Made by a program: the position numbers and the translations under genes. A stretch of 37,288 nt of DNA, from the NCBI GenBank assembly GCA_039798745.1, contig JBDKFK010000014.1, positions 1 to 37,288 of the forward strand. Direction: 5' to 3'. This DNA is from JBDKFK01 sp039798745 (lineage in GTDB: Bacteria; Patescibacteriota; Microgenomatia; UBA1406; GWC2-37-13). The notes beneath the pieces were generated by a model. The model searched no databases. It worked only from the letters and a program-made list of their open reading frames with translations, and had not been told where the DNA came from. Shown in pieces: positions 1-7,601 of this stretch (position 1 is the stretch's first letter; every line of letters starts with the position of its first letter).

Positions 1-871
1 GTACGGAACTTTCCAGATTGCCCAGATCCCAGAGAGGTCGTGTGTTGGCTGACGACGCGTCGGTCACGAAGTGGAACTGAATATCAACATCCACCGTGAC
101 CTGCAAGTTGCTGCCGCTGAGGCGCGACTTGTCCAACGAAGACTCGCAGACGTAGCTGGCGCATGCCGCCCCATACTTCGCCTGCTCGTTCGCGTCAGGG
201 TTGTTGCGCAGGTCGATGATACCCTGCTTCAGGGTGCGATAGCGAAGGCGTCCGACCGGAATGATCTTGGCTTCGCCTGCGTTGACCACATTGTAGCCCT
301 GCGCCAGGAAATATGGCTGGTTGTTACGCAGCGCCATACCTACCTGGTTTGGACCGACAACAGTCGCGGGATACTTGGTGACATAGCTATTGGGCACATC
401 GGTATAAACGCCCGGTTGCTTAATAGCGCCGCCGCGCAGAACGCCAAACTCGTTGACGCCAATGCTGACGATGTCATCCACATACCCGTAAGGCAGGCCG
501 CCGAGCGAGATATCCTGCGCGCCAGCCGAACGCACAAGCCGATCGCCGGCTTTTGCGATGACGATATATGGCAAGACACTATCGGTGCCTTCGGCCCATT
601 TGGGATTCTCGCGAATCACCAGCTTGCCGGAGGGTATGATAACGATCTCGCCAAGCTTGTTGCCGGTCGACAGCGTCTCACCTGGCTGTTGCACGATCGC
701 ATATGGCAGATCAGCCGAATCCGCGGTGTACCGTGGATTCAACGTGAAACCAACCTGATTATCAGCGATCACACCGGTTGGCACGCCGCCGCAAGCGGCG
801 AGAAGAGCGGCCAACAGCGACATCAGGCCGAAGATAACAAGCAGACGCAGTCGATAGCTAAGGTTGAACAT
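1..871 (-). CDS. SPFH/band-7-like lipoprotein (3' end outside window)
   Basis: This open frame has 290 codons without a stop from an ATG at 871 to the window edge, so the C-terminus is missing. The N-terminus is a lipoprotein signal: basic start, hydrophobic stretch, then lipobox LLAAC with the lipidated Cys near residue 27. Residues from about 180 onward (VGMALRNNQPYFLAQG, IIPVGRLRYRTLKQG, LQVTVDVDIQFHF) fit the SPFH/prohibitin pattern of an outer-face beta domain followed by 'non-native ligand then self-standing beta strands'. The start is set by AAGGAGG eight bases upstream. The leader contains perfect small hairpins at 893-906, 919-931 and 948-970. GC is clearly higher than in neighbouring housekeeping genes. 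SPFH proteins are normally TM-anchored, so a lipid anchor would be unusual. The family call is inference from pattern; the lipoprotein call is firm. Confidence 0.72.
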   Translation of the reverse strand, partial: MFNLSYRLRLLVIFGLMSLLAALLAACGGVPTGVIADNQVGFTLNPRYTADSADLPYAIVQQPGETLSTGNKLGEIVIIPSGKLVIRENPKWAEGTDSVLPYIVIAKAGDRLVRSAGAQDISLGGLPYGYVDDIVSIGVNEFGVLRGGAIKQPGVYTDVPNSYVTKYPATVVGPNQVGMALRNNQPYFLAQGYNVVNAGEAKIIPVGRLRYRTLKQGIIDLRNNPDANEQAKYGAACASYVCESSLDKSRLSGSNLQVTVDVDIQFHFVTDASSANTRPLWDLGNLESSV

Positions 872-1030
872 GTTCGTACCTCCTTGTATCACATCAGTGT
901 ACTGATTGTTTCCTACGCCGAGTAAGACTCGACGATTCCTGGTTGATCGGTCCGGAAACAGGCAGGACCGCAGGTAGGGGAGAGGGGAGAGCTGAGGCTA
1001 ACCCGAGGCTTCCCTAGGGAAGGTGCATAA

Positions 1031-1079
1031 ATGGGCACAAGAGAGACATAATGATACATTATGTGCCTCTTGAACCCAT
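1031..1079. repeat. 49-nt long hairpin with symmetric internal loops
   Basis: Each 23-nt arm reads as three paired blocks (ATGGG, CAAGAG, ACATAATG on the left; CATTATGT, CTCTTG, CCCAT on the right) separated by 2x2 mismatches, with a 3-nt apex ATA. Nineteen of 23 positions pair. It has no T-tract, so a simple terminator is unlikely. It could be a structured RNA, a protein-binding cruciform or a small palindromic element. Confidence 0.75.
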
Positions 1080-1229
1080 CTACGCACACGTTCTATAGTT
1101 GTTAAGGTTCTTAAGATAGGGGAGATGAGGCTGCAAATGCCCGATTCCCCTTTAAATTATGTGTATATTATACATATTATCCTATAATATTACAATACCA
1201 CCGGACTTTCAATGTAGCCTCAAATAGCT

Positions 1230-1235
1230 TATAAT
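1230..1235 (+). promoter_or_regulatory. -10 box TATAAT, leaderless start
   Basis: TATAAT ends 6 nt before the ATG at 1242, so transcription would begin at or next to the start codon. TAGCCTCA (1215-1222) lies where a -35/-10 spacer would be, which could make it an operator. Confidence 0.6.
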
Positions 1236-1241
1236 ATAGGG

Positions 1242-1811
1242 ATGAACGTGTATTTTACCGGCTCAATCGCGGCTAAAGACCAGTATATCGCCAACTATCA
1301 GGCTATCATTAAGTATCTTCAGTCTAAAGGACATCAGGTAACGGCAGATCATATTCTGAAAGCCTCTGAGTCACAGATTAGGATCTCAACGCGGGAAGAC
1401 CGCATAAAATTCCATGAACAGCTTGAAAAATGGATCAAATCATGCGACTTTATGATCGCCGAAACATCGTTCCCCAGCATAAGCGTAGGGTACGAAATCT
1501 CGCTTGCTCTGCGGGTAGGGAAGCCGGTACTTATTCTCTATAGTGAGGGAGATCCACCTTCCTTGCTGGCGCAGCACAAGGACGACAAAATGATATGTGA
1601 AAAATATACTATTGCGACAGTAAAAGATATTATCACTGACTATATCGAATATATTCAGGGGAAAAATGATCTAAGATTTACGTTCTTCATAACCCCTGAC
1701 ATCATGTCGTATCTTGACGAAATCGCACGGACAGAAAAACTCCCCAAGTCTGTCTATCTTCGCAAACTCATCGAGCAAGACATGAAAAACCGCCGTAGGA
1801 GCAATACATAA
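1242..1811 (+). CDS. Nucleoside 2-deoxyribosyltransferase-like protein with C-terminal ribbon-helix-helix domain
   Basis: The protein has 189 aa. Residues 1-125 look like the nucleoside 2-deoxyribosyltransferase-like Rossmann fold: strand MNVYFTGSIA, then IKSCDFMIAETSFPSISVGYE, with the family's D-x-x-I/V-AE element, followed by the GKPVLILYS strand. Residues 145-185 (FFITPDIMSYLDEIARTEKL, then SVYLRKLIEQDM) resemble a ribbon-helix-helix (CopG/Arc-type) DNA-binding domain. The combination suggests a nucleotide- or nucleoside-sensing regulator rather than a pure salvage enzyme, but this is inference. It has no Shine-Dalgarno and a -10 box 6 nt upstream. The APC permease follows 48 nt later with its own -10. 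Confidence 0.75.
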   Translation: MNVYFTGSIAAKDQYIANYQAIIKYLQSKGHQVTADHILKASESQIRISTREDRIKFHEQLEKWIKSCDFMIAETSFPSISVGYEISLALRVGKPVLILYSEGDPPSLLAQHKDDKMICEKYTIATVKDIITDYIEYIQGKNDLRFTFFITPDIMSYLDEIARTEKLPKSVYLRKLIEQDMKNRRRSNT

Positions 1812-1844
1812 AATTGATGTATTGTAAATAGACAACTCTCATCA

Positions 1845-1850
1845 TATACT
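1845..1850 (+). promoter_or_regulatory. -10 box TATACT
   Basis: TATACT lies 9 nt before the ATG at 1860 and no Shine-Dalgarno is present, so the mRNA would carry at most a 2-3 nt leader. Confidence 0.5.
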
Positions 1851-1859
1851 TTTTCTTTT

Positions 1860-3605
1860 ATGGAAAAATCTCAGAAGGAACACCCTAAGCTCAATCAGTT
1901 TTATGCCACCGCTATCTGCGGAAACGATATATTGAGCTCCGCTCTATACGTGTCTGGTATCGCAGCTATATTTGCGGGAGTGTATGCGCCCATAGTCCTG
2001 TTTATCATAGGGATCGTATTATATCTGTACAAATCAGTATATACCGAGGTAGTTGAGGCACTGCCCATAAACGGGGGAGCATACAACTGCTTACTCAACG
2101 GTACCTCCAAAACATTTGCTGCTGTTGCTGGTGTTATGACCATCCTTTCCTACGTCGCGACCGCTGTTCTTTCTGCGAAAGTGGCGATTGAATACCTTAA
2201 TACAATAGTCCACATTCCGATCATACCCTCGACCATAGTTCTTTTGTTCGCTTTTGCGATACTCGTAATAACTGGCATAAAGGATTCTGCCAAAGTTGCC
2301 CTGGTAATTTTTGCGGTACATATAATCACATTACTTGGATTCCTCGGACTTGGACTGTTGTACTACTTTCACGGAGTATCTCAGTTCGCAGAAAACATGA
2401 AACATACGACAGATATAATCACACGGCAGGGGGGTATGTTCCAGACAATATACCTCGCGTTTTCTGCCTCTTTACTAGGAGTATCAGGCTTTGAATCATC
2501 GGCCAACTTTGTTGAAGAACAGGGCGCCGGAGTCTTTAGAAAAACTCTGAGAAACATGCTTATCGGAGTAGCCTTCTTCAATCCTCTCATCTCTCTTGTT
2601 GTACTTAACAGCATGCCTCTTGATGCTATAATCGGCGCAAAGGATTTTCTCCTTGCAGACGCCGCCCATATTATCGGAGGTGACGTATTCAAATACGTTG
2701 TTGCGATAGATGCGTTCCTGGTATTGGCCGGCGCTGTACTCACATCATTTGTCGGCGTAAGCGGTCTTATCTATCGCATGTCTGCAGACGCCTGTTTGCC
2801 TAGCTTCTTCACACAACAAAACAGCAAAGGCTCATATCCCCGCATTATTATTGCTTTCTTTATATTGTGTAGTTCTATTCTCGTTATTACCGGCGGCAAT
2901 CTGCTATCTCTTGCCGGAGTATATACCATCGCATTCCTCGGAGTCATGAGTTCGTTCGCTTTCGGTAACCTCATACTAAAAGAGTCTCGCACTGAACTAA
3001 AAAGAACATACAAAGCACCTCTTATATTTGTAATATTAGCCTTTATGGCGACATTTATGGGTATCTTCGGAAACATCAGAATAGATATAAATAACCTTAA
3101 ATTTTTCGAACTATACTTTGTACCATCTATCCTTGTAGTACTGTTTATTATCTATCAGGATTATGTGCTCAAATTTGCTCTGAGAATGACCAAACATATA
3201 CCTGTACTGAATAAGTTTATCTACCGCAAATTCAGTGATTTAGTAGAGGGAAGATTTGTTGTGTTCATAAATCATCTACACCGTATATATCCTATTCTTG
3301 AGTATATAAACCGCAACGAGACAGGTTACAACATCACTCTTATTCATTGCGCGCCGGATGAAGAAAAACATCACAATGAAATGAGCGAACAGATAAAAAC
3401 ACTCATTCCTGAACTAAAAAAAGCAGGTGTGATGCCGCATCTTAATATTGATTACATGCAAGCAAAAAAACCCTTTGGACCTGAACTGGTAGAAGAGATC
3501 TCTAACAAACTTCATATCCGCAAAAACAGAATGTTTATCGGCTCAATTCACCACTTTCACGCCTTCGATTATGCCCAGTTGGGTGGTGTGAGAATAATCT
3601 TCTAA
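1860..3605 (+). CDS. APC-superfamily amino acid permease
   Basis: The 581-aa protein has about 12 hydrophobic segments in residues 25-445. The N-terminal helix-1 region (ATAICGNDILSSALYVSG) and the ALPINGGAYN segment match the APC amino acid/polyamine transporter family, in which unwound helix 1 binds substrate. The last 130 or so residues are hydrophilic and start near KFSDLVEGRFVVF. They form a cytosolic tail that may be regulatory, and a similar tail is often seen in CPR permeases. Amino acid import suits an organism expected to scavenge. Substrate cannot be read from sequence. A likely -10 is at 1845. Confidence 0.85.
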   Translation: MEKSQKEHPKLNQFYATAICGNDILSSALYVSGIAAIFAGVYAPIVLFIIGIVLYLYKSVYTEVVEALPINGGAYNCLLNGTSKTFAAVAGVMTILSYVATAVLSAKVAIEYLNTIVHIPIIPSTIVLLFAFAILVITGIKDSAKVALVIFAVHIITLLGFLGLGLLYYFHGVSQFAENMKHTTDIITRQGGMFQTIYLAFSASLLGVSGFESSANFVEEQGAGVFRKTLRNMLIGVAFFNPLISLVVLNSMPLDAIIGAKDFLLADAAHIIGGDVFKYVVAIDAFLVLAGAVLTSFVGVSGLIYRMSADACLPSFFTQQNSKGSYPRIIIAFFILCSSILVITGGNLLSLAGVYTIAFLGVMSSFAFGNLILKESRTELKRTYKAPLIFVILAFMATFMGIFGNIRIDINNLKFFELYFVPSILVVLFIIYQDYVLKFALRMTKHIPVLNKFIYRKFSDLVEGRFVVFINHLHRIYPILEYINRNETGYNITLIHCAPDEEKHHNEMSEQIKTLIPELKKAGVMPHLNIDYMQAKKPFGPELVEEISNKLHIRKNRMFIGSIHHFHAFDYAQLGGVRIIF

Positions 3606-3716
3606 CCTCCCGCGACTCTTACCTTCTTCTTACATATCTCTTATTAACTTCACACACACAGCGATTAATCTTAATTAGTGTTAGTTAAAAATTAAAAACG
3701 ATAGGAGGTGAGTAAC

Positions 3717-3875
3717 ATGCGCAAACATAAAGCAAAAACCGACAGAACGACATCAGAAAGAGACAGCTGGGAAGCAAAGATGGCCGAAATGAAGGCGCAG
3801 GCGAGAGAGGCAGCTACAGAAGCTCGTGAAGCATTTAACCGGAACATAAGCAACCTTAAACACAAATTTGATTGA
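3717..3875 (+). CDS. Small charged helical protein, 52 aa
   Basis: This short frame begins with a strong AGGAGGTGA Shine-Dalgarno 6-7 nt upstream of ATG. The peptide is basic at the N-terminus (MRKHKAKTDRT) and then Ala/Glu/Lys-rich and helical (WEAKMAEMKAQAREAATEAR). It has no membrane segment. It resembles in style the YtxH-like protein at 6088, which has the same Shine-Dalgarno (GGAGGTGA). I do not recognise a family. The ribosome site, spacing and helical composition support a real gene. Confidence 0.6.
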   Translation: MRKHKAKTDRTTSERDSWEAKMAEMKAQAREAATEAREAFNRNISNLKHKFD

Positions 3876-4101
3876 TTTCGTTAGTAGTTGAAAATAAGAA
3901 TATGCCTCATAGCAAAATGCGTAGTGGTTTTTATGGATCAAAACTAGAGTTGAAAATAACCTGTTATAAAAATCATAATAACGATAAAATGTATCTTTGT
4001 GTAATAGAATGCGATCATGAAGAGCGAGGACCTCCGGAGTGTGCATAGCTGCTTTTTTTCTTCATAAGATAAATCTTCGTATATGATATGTAAATGTTAT
4101 T

Positions 4102-4130
4102 TGTAATAGAACTGTAATAAATCTGTAATA
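4102..4130 (+). promoter_or_regulatory. Three TGTAATA boxes in exact 11-bp phase (PhoB/OmpR-type site)
   Basis: TGTAATA occurs at 4102-4108, 4113-4119 and 4124-4130, each separated by 4 AT-rich bases. This 7+4 layout is that of PhoB/OmpR-family response regulator sites (the E. coli pho box uses CTGTCAT repeats every 11 bp). The array ends 15 bp before the putative -35, the position used by activators. The regulator gene is not in the window. Confidence 0.7.
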
Positions 4131-4145
4131 ATTGCTTATGGGGTA

Positions 4146-4175
4146 TTGCATTGTCATGACTTTCTGTATTATAAT
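4146..4175 (+). promoter_or_regulatory. Promoter of the histidine kinase gene
   Basis: TTGCAT (4146-4151) and TATAAT (4170-4175) are 18 bp apart, directly downstream of the TGTAATA array. The start site would be near 4182, giving a leader of about 50 nt. Confidence 0.55.
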
Positions 4176-4231
4176 AAATTCTCGATGTTAGGTAACATAT
4201 TGAATATATATTTATATATTTTTCAATCGTC

Positions 4232-5371
4232 ATGGTAAGGTTAACAAGTTATAAAAATTCGGCAGTAGATGTACGTAGAATCACATCCTTATTCCATGAT
4301 GAATCACGGAGATACAATCTCAGTGAACATTTGCATATGCCGCTTTACCAAAATCTCGTAGAAACTATGCGCGAAGGCGTAGTTATTTTATCTCAGGATC
4401 ATACTATTCTTTATGCGAATAAAGCGTTTTGTAAACTAGTAAAATCGACTGAAAACAAAATAACAGGAGCCTCAGTATTAGAATATATTCAAACTCCCGT
4501 GAAGCGCGAGTTTGAGACGCTTCTCAATCGGGAATATAAAAAGAAAAAGGGTGAGACTACACTCAAAACTACACGAAACACCTCCGTACCCGTGTCAGTA
4601 TGCATAAACATACACGAAAGCGACAGCTCAACCGGGTACTGTGTCACATTTACCGATCCTGCGACCAACAAACTAACCATGAAAAAACGGGATGAGTTTA
4701 TCGATATAGCAAGCCATGAACTAAAAACTCCTCTTACAAATATCGTCGCGTATACTCAACTCCTGAACAAATATTTTCTTACTCATGGCGATGCTAAGGC
4801 CAATGACTATATTATGCGCATGAGCCGACAACTTAATAGACTCACGGTGTTGGTTTCCAATCTCCTTGATGTCTCAGTAGTCGAAGCAGGGAAGCTTAAG
4901 CTTAACCTCAACATGATTAACGCCGACGAATTGTTACAGGAGATTATGGATGATGCCCGGGTAACCTATCTTACCAACACCATACAACTTAACGGGAAAA
5001 CGGGAGCAGTAATAAAAGGGGACTGGGATAGACTTAGTCAGGTCATAGGACATCTCATAAATAACGCGATTAAATATTCTCCGCAGAATGCTACCATCAC
5101 ACTCAAATCAGAGATCGCAAAAAACAGGCTGATTATAAAGGTTCGGGATGCAGGCATAGGTATACCGCCACAACAACGTACCCGCATCTTTAACCGCTTT
5201 CACCGAGTAGGCGGACACAAACGTGAGAGCTATCCGGGTCTGGGGTTGGGTCTCTATATGTCGGCCGAGATTATACGTCGCCACCGCGGGACCATCTGGG
5301 TAACTTCAACAGAAGGAAAAGGCTCTACATTTCACATATCTCTTCCTACACGACAGACCGATACAACATGA
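4232..5371 (+). CDS. PAS-domain sensor histidine kinase
   Basis: The 379-aa protein has a PAS domain (about 36-145; VILSQDHTILYANKAF), a HisKA dimerisation domain with phospho-acceptor His162 (SHELKTPLTN), and an HATPase domain with N-box (HLINNAIKYS), G1 (DAGIGIPP), F-box (IFNRFHR) and G2 (GLGLGLY). It autophosphorylates and passes phosphate to a response regulator. It has no transmembrane segment or signal peptide, so it should sense something in the cytoplasm. No response regulator is adjacent. The upstream TGTAATA boxes suggest control by an OmpR-family regulator, perhaps its own partner. There is no clear Shine-Dalgarno before the ATG. Confidence 0.9.
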   Translation: MVRLTSYKNSAVDVRRITSLFHDESRRYNLSEHLHMPLYQNLVETMREGVVILSQDHTILYANKAFCKLVKSTENKITGASVLEYIQTPVKREFETLLNREYKKKKGETTLKTTRNTSVPVSVCINIHESDSSTGYCVTFTDPATNKLTMKKRDEFIDIASHELKTPLTNIVAYTQLLNKYFLTHGDAKANDYIMRMSRQLNRLTVLVSNLLDVSVVEAGKLKLNLNMINADELLQEIMDDARVTYLTNTIQLNGKTGAVIKGDWDRLSQVIGHLINNAIKYSPQNATITLKSEIAKNRLIIKVRDAGIGIPPQQRTRIFNRFHRVGGHKRESYPGLGLGLYMSAEIIRRHRGTIWVTSTEGKGSTFHISLPTRQTDTT

Positions 5372-5424
5372 AAATGACACACCAGATATGTATCTCTACT
5401 ATAGGTGATTAGAGCTTCATAATA

Positions 5425-5433
5425 TGATATACT
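5425..5433 (+). promoter_or_regulatory. Extended -10 promoter TGaTATACT
   Basis: TG-n-TATACT would start transcription near 5440 and give a leader of about 50 nt with a small hairpin (CCTCA/TGAGG, 5449-5461) ahead of the Shine-Dalgarno. Confidence 0.5.
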
Positions 5434-5491
5434 ATTATTTCCCACAATCCTCACCTTGAGGTCTTTTCCATAGCCTGAAAGGAGGCGTCCC

Positions 5492-5896
5492 ATGACAAGT
5501 GCCAGTAGACGCCCGCCCCAGCAGAGAAGTAGGGGTGGAGATTCCCGCATCATGCCAAAGGGCGTAGCGGGGTTCGATGACAATCGGTCGAGACTGGTAG
5601 AGTTGCTGGTAACACCAATTTCCGCGGTGTTCCTGGCAATGAACAAAAACTTTGCCACCATCACGTTTGACAACGACGTGATGGCGCGAGTCACACTCGC
5701 AGGCATGGTAGACACTACCAACCCCGGCCGGTTCTCGGGATCCTCAATTGAGGATCTTCATGTGCAGTTCCGTTTGTTTCTGACGGCAGGTGTTGTCAAT
5801 CGGGCGCAAGCGTCGTCCGATCCAGGCTATGACATCGACATCACTATTGATGGTGTCGAATACCGCATGCGGTTTTCCGTCATAGCAGTTCTTTAG
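5492..5896 (+). CDS. Orphan cassette protein, unknown function (134 aa)
   Basis: The start is fixed by AAAGGAGG 7-8 nt upstream of ATG. Residues 1-25 are a disordered Arg/Pro/Ser-rich tail. Residues 35-134 look like a small all-beta or alpha/beta domain ending YDIDITIDGVEYRMRFSVIA. It has no signal peptide or membrane helix. I do not recognise a family. GC is markedly higher than in the kinase gene upstream. The gene stands alone, with its own promoter and a long 3' hairpin at 5928. It shares this layout with the orphan genes at 12862, 13533 and 21194. Confidence 0.7.
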   Translation: MTSASRRPPQQRSRGGDSRIMPKGVAGFDDNRSRLVELLVTPISAVFLAMNKNFATITFDNDVMARVTLAGMVDTTNPGRFSGSSIEDLHVQFRLFLTAGVVNRAQASSDPGYDIDITIDGVEYRMRFSVIAVL

Positions 5897-5927
5897 GCGA
5901 CACATGAAAGATGGCATACGGACTAGA

Positions 5928-5970
5928 CCGGGAGGAATCACAGGGGCATTACCCTGACGATTCCTCCCGG
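5928..5970 (+). terminator. Long 3' hairpin of the orphan gene
   Basis: CCGGGAGGAATC (5928-5939) pairs perfectly with GATTCCTCCCGG (5959-5970). An inner CAGGG/CCCTG stem closes a 6-nt loop. No T-tract follows, so it may stabilise the mRNA end as much as terminate. Confidence 0.75.
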
Positions 5971-6087
5971 ATATATACCTTCATCATATTTTCTTACATC
6001 CTTCTTACCTGATTATTTCGAGATCTTTATGGCAAACCATTAGGATGTGTATATATAAGTTATCATTCAGGAAAGGAGGTGAATACC

Positions 6088-6366
6088 ATGTTTAAGAAAG
6101 ATGAAAAAACCGATATAACACCTATCATTACCGGAGTTGCGGGAATTGTTGCGGGTGCGGCAGCTGCGACGTTGCTTTCCAACGAAGAAAACCGAAAAAA
6201 AATGGGCAAACATCTTCAGAATATAAAGAAACGAACTGTTGATACCATAAAAGAAATAAGCAAAGACGCAGGTGAAACTGCCGAAGAAATAGCAGACAGC
6301 GGCAAAGAGAAAATGCAGGAACAGGTTGAAAAAACCAAGACTACCGCACGAAAATACCTATCTTAA
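6088..6366 (+). CDS. YtxH-like small protein
   Basis: The 92-aa protein has one Gly/Ala-rich hydrophobic segment (GVAGIVAGAAAATLL, residues 14-28) followed by a long charged helix rich in Lys, Glu and Thr (SKDAGETAEEIADSGKEKM). This is the layout of YtxH/gas-vesicle-GvpP-like stress proteins. ATG at 6088 is chosen because AAAGGAGG sits 8 nt upstream; an in-frame GTG at 6079 overlaps that site. It is a single-gene unit, with a hairpin right after the stop shared with the convergent YibE/F gene. Confidence 0.7.
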   Translation: MFKKDEKTDITPIITGVAGIVAGAAAATLLSNEENRKKMGKHLQNIKKRTVDTIKEISKDAGETAEEIADSGKEKMQEQVEKTKTTARKYLS

Positions 6367-6377
6367 CGAAATTATTT

Positions 6378-6408
6378 CCTCCGGGAGTAGTAATGCTATT
6401 TCCGGAGG
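6378..6408. terminator. Shared bidirectional hairpin
   Basis: CCTCCGG (6378-6384) pairs with CCGGAGG (6402-6408) in the 42-nt gap between two convergent genes. It immediately abuts the YibE/F stop codon. Confidence 0.55.
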
Positions 6409-7494
6409 CTATGATTTCCCTTTCTTTGTATAGAGGCACGCAAGGAGAGTAGTTATAGGAACGGCCGCAATAATGCCGATGCTGCTTACCAGAGTTCGGA
6501 TTATCTCCGTTGCTATTATTTCTTGGCTTATAACCTGTGTGTAAGAAAACTGTGTATTATAGAACAAAAGAAATAGTGGCAACGATGCTCCTACATAGAC
6601 TAATACGAGCGTGTTAACCAGCGAAGCGATATGATCTCTCCCCACTGACATAGCACTGTTATATAGTTGTTTGAATGAATACTTAGCGTTAGCATTGTGT
6701 AGTTCTGCGACAATCGATGTCTGAGAGATTGTTATATCATCCAACACACCCAGCGCGCCTATTATAATACCGGCAAGAAGAATATTCTTTATATTTATGG
6801 CGGTGCCTTTCATTGCGTCCAGATAAGCAGCTTCTTCAGCGGCAAAGCCGGTGAGTCGCGCGAACTGTATAAAAATAAATGCCAGTACTCCGGTGAGCAC
6901 CAGAGCAAGGAATGTGCCGACAACAGCTATGGTAGTTTTACGATTTATACCATGAGAAAGGTAGAACGTTACGGGAATTATGAAAATCGCCCCGAGTAAG
7001 GAGATTAATACAGGATCATTGCCGAGCAAAATATTAGGGATTATAAACCTTCCTATAATTACAAACGAAAATATCATTCCGATAAATGAGGATATTCCTT
7101 TCCACCGGCCAATAATAAATACAAACGCCAGGAAAAGAAAGAATAAAATTAACAGCTGCTGCTTTCTGTTGTAGTCAACAACATATACCGTTTCCCGTCC
7201 GGTTGGATCTTTACTGTACGAAACTATTACCTGATCTCCAGGGCGATATCCACCGAATGATGCTCTTGATATATCAACTGTTGAGCTGAACTCTTTTCCC
7301 TTAAACGTACCCGAAACTATCCTGAACCGAATTACTTTGTCTCCCGTCATCTGTTTTGACTCACGAGGCACAGTCTTAACTGTGGTCACGACCGCATCCA
7401 TAAGTGTAGTATGCGCATCTACCTGGGCAAATATTGACCACGGGGTTATCAGTATTTGGATTAATAGGAGTAACGCTGCAAAATAATACTTCAT
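6409..7494 (-). CDS. YibE/F-like multi-pass membrane protein
   Basis: The 361-aa protein has an N-terminal signal-like helix (MKYYFAALLLLIQILITPW). An extracytoplasmic beta domain of about 90 residues follows (VIRFRIVSGTFKGKEFSSTV, GDQVIVSYS). About seven membrane helices fill the rest, including the GALGVLDDITISQTSIVAEL segment typical of YibE/F. The transported substrate is unknown. The start at 7494 is preferred because TATAAT (7501-7506) lies 6 nt upstream, the same leaderless spacing seen at 1242 and 22583. Longer in-frame starts (7500, 7539) overlap or precede the -10. Confidence 0.8.
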   Translation of the reverse strand: MKYYFAALLLLIQILITPWSIFAQVDAHTTLMDAVVTTVKTVPRESKQMTGDKVIRFRIVSGTFKGKEFSSTVDISRASFGGYRPGDQVIVSYSKDPTGRETVYVVDYNRKQQLLILFFLFLAFVFIIGRWKGISSFIGMIFSFVIIGRFIIPNILLGNDPVLISLLGAIFIIPVTFYLSHGINRKTTIAVVGTFLALVLTGVLAFIFIQFARLTGFAAEEAAYLDAMKGTAINIKNILLAGIIIGALGVLDDITISQTSIVAELHNANAKYSFKQLYNSAMSVGRDHIASLVNTLVLVYVGASLPLFLLFYNTQFSYTQVISQEIIATEIIRTLVSSIGIIAAVPITTLLACLYTKKGKS

Positions 7495-7601
7495 CTTCAT
7501 ATTATACAAGCTACAATACGTGCGACGCGAGATTTGCATTTATAAGCAAAACTTAGTATTATGTAGGCTGCATCTTCGTTATAAGTGTTACCTATGACAC
7601 C

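Larger units (their letters stand above)
872..1241. other. Structured gene-free region between divergent genes
   Basis: No credible gene lies here. The left part is the leader of the SPFH-like gene with three small hairpins and a 12-bp palindrome TTCCCTAGGGAA at 1010-1021. Next is the long hairpin 1031-1079. The octamer TGAGGCTA (993-1000) and its complement TAGCCTCA (1215-1222) both occur, and TTCTATAGT (about 1091) and TCCTATAAT (about 1182) resemble motifs repeated at 12555-12672. The right end carries the -10 box of the gene at 1242. Confidence 0.7.
3876..4231. other. Gene-free regulatory region upstream of the histidine kinase
   Basis: This 356-nt stretch holds no credible gene. It contains a direct repeat AGTTGAAAATAA near 3886 and 3952, the three phased TGTAATA boxes at 4102-4130, and a -35/-10 pair at 4146-4175. 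The rest is AT-rich with a T-run near 4052. Confidence 0.6.

Noticed and set aside
71..925. Long plus-strand open frame
   Set aside because: The opposite strand carries a lipoprotein signal, Shine-Dalgarno and SPFH-like pattern over the same DNA; this frame is its GC-rich shadow.
3753..4233. Minus-strand ORFs upstream of the histidine kinase
   Set aside because: They cross the small gene at 3717, the TGTAATA array and the promoter; AT-rich with no start signal.
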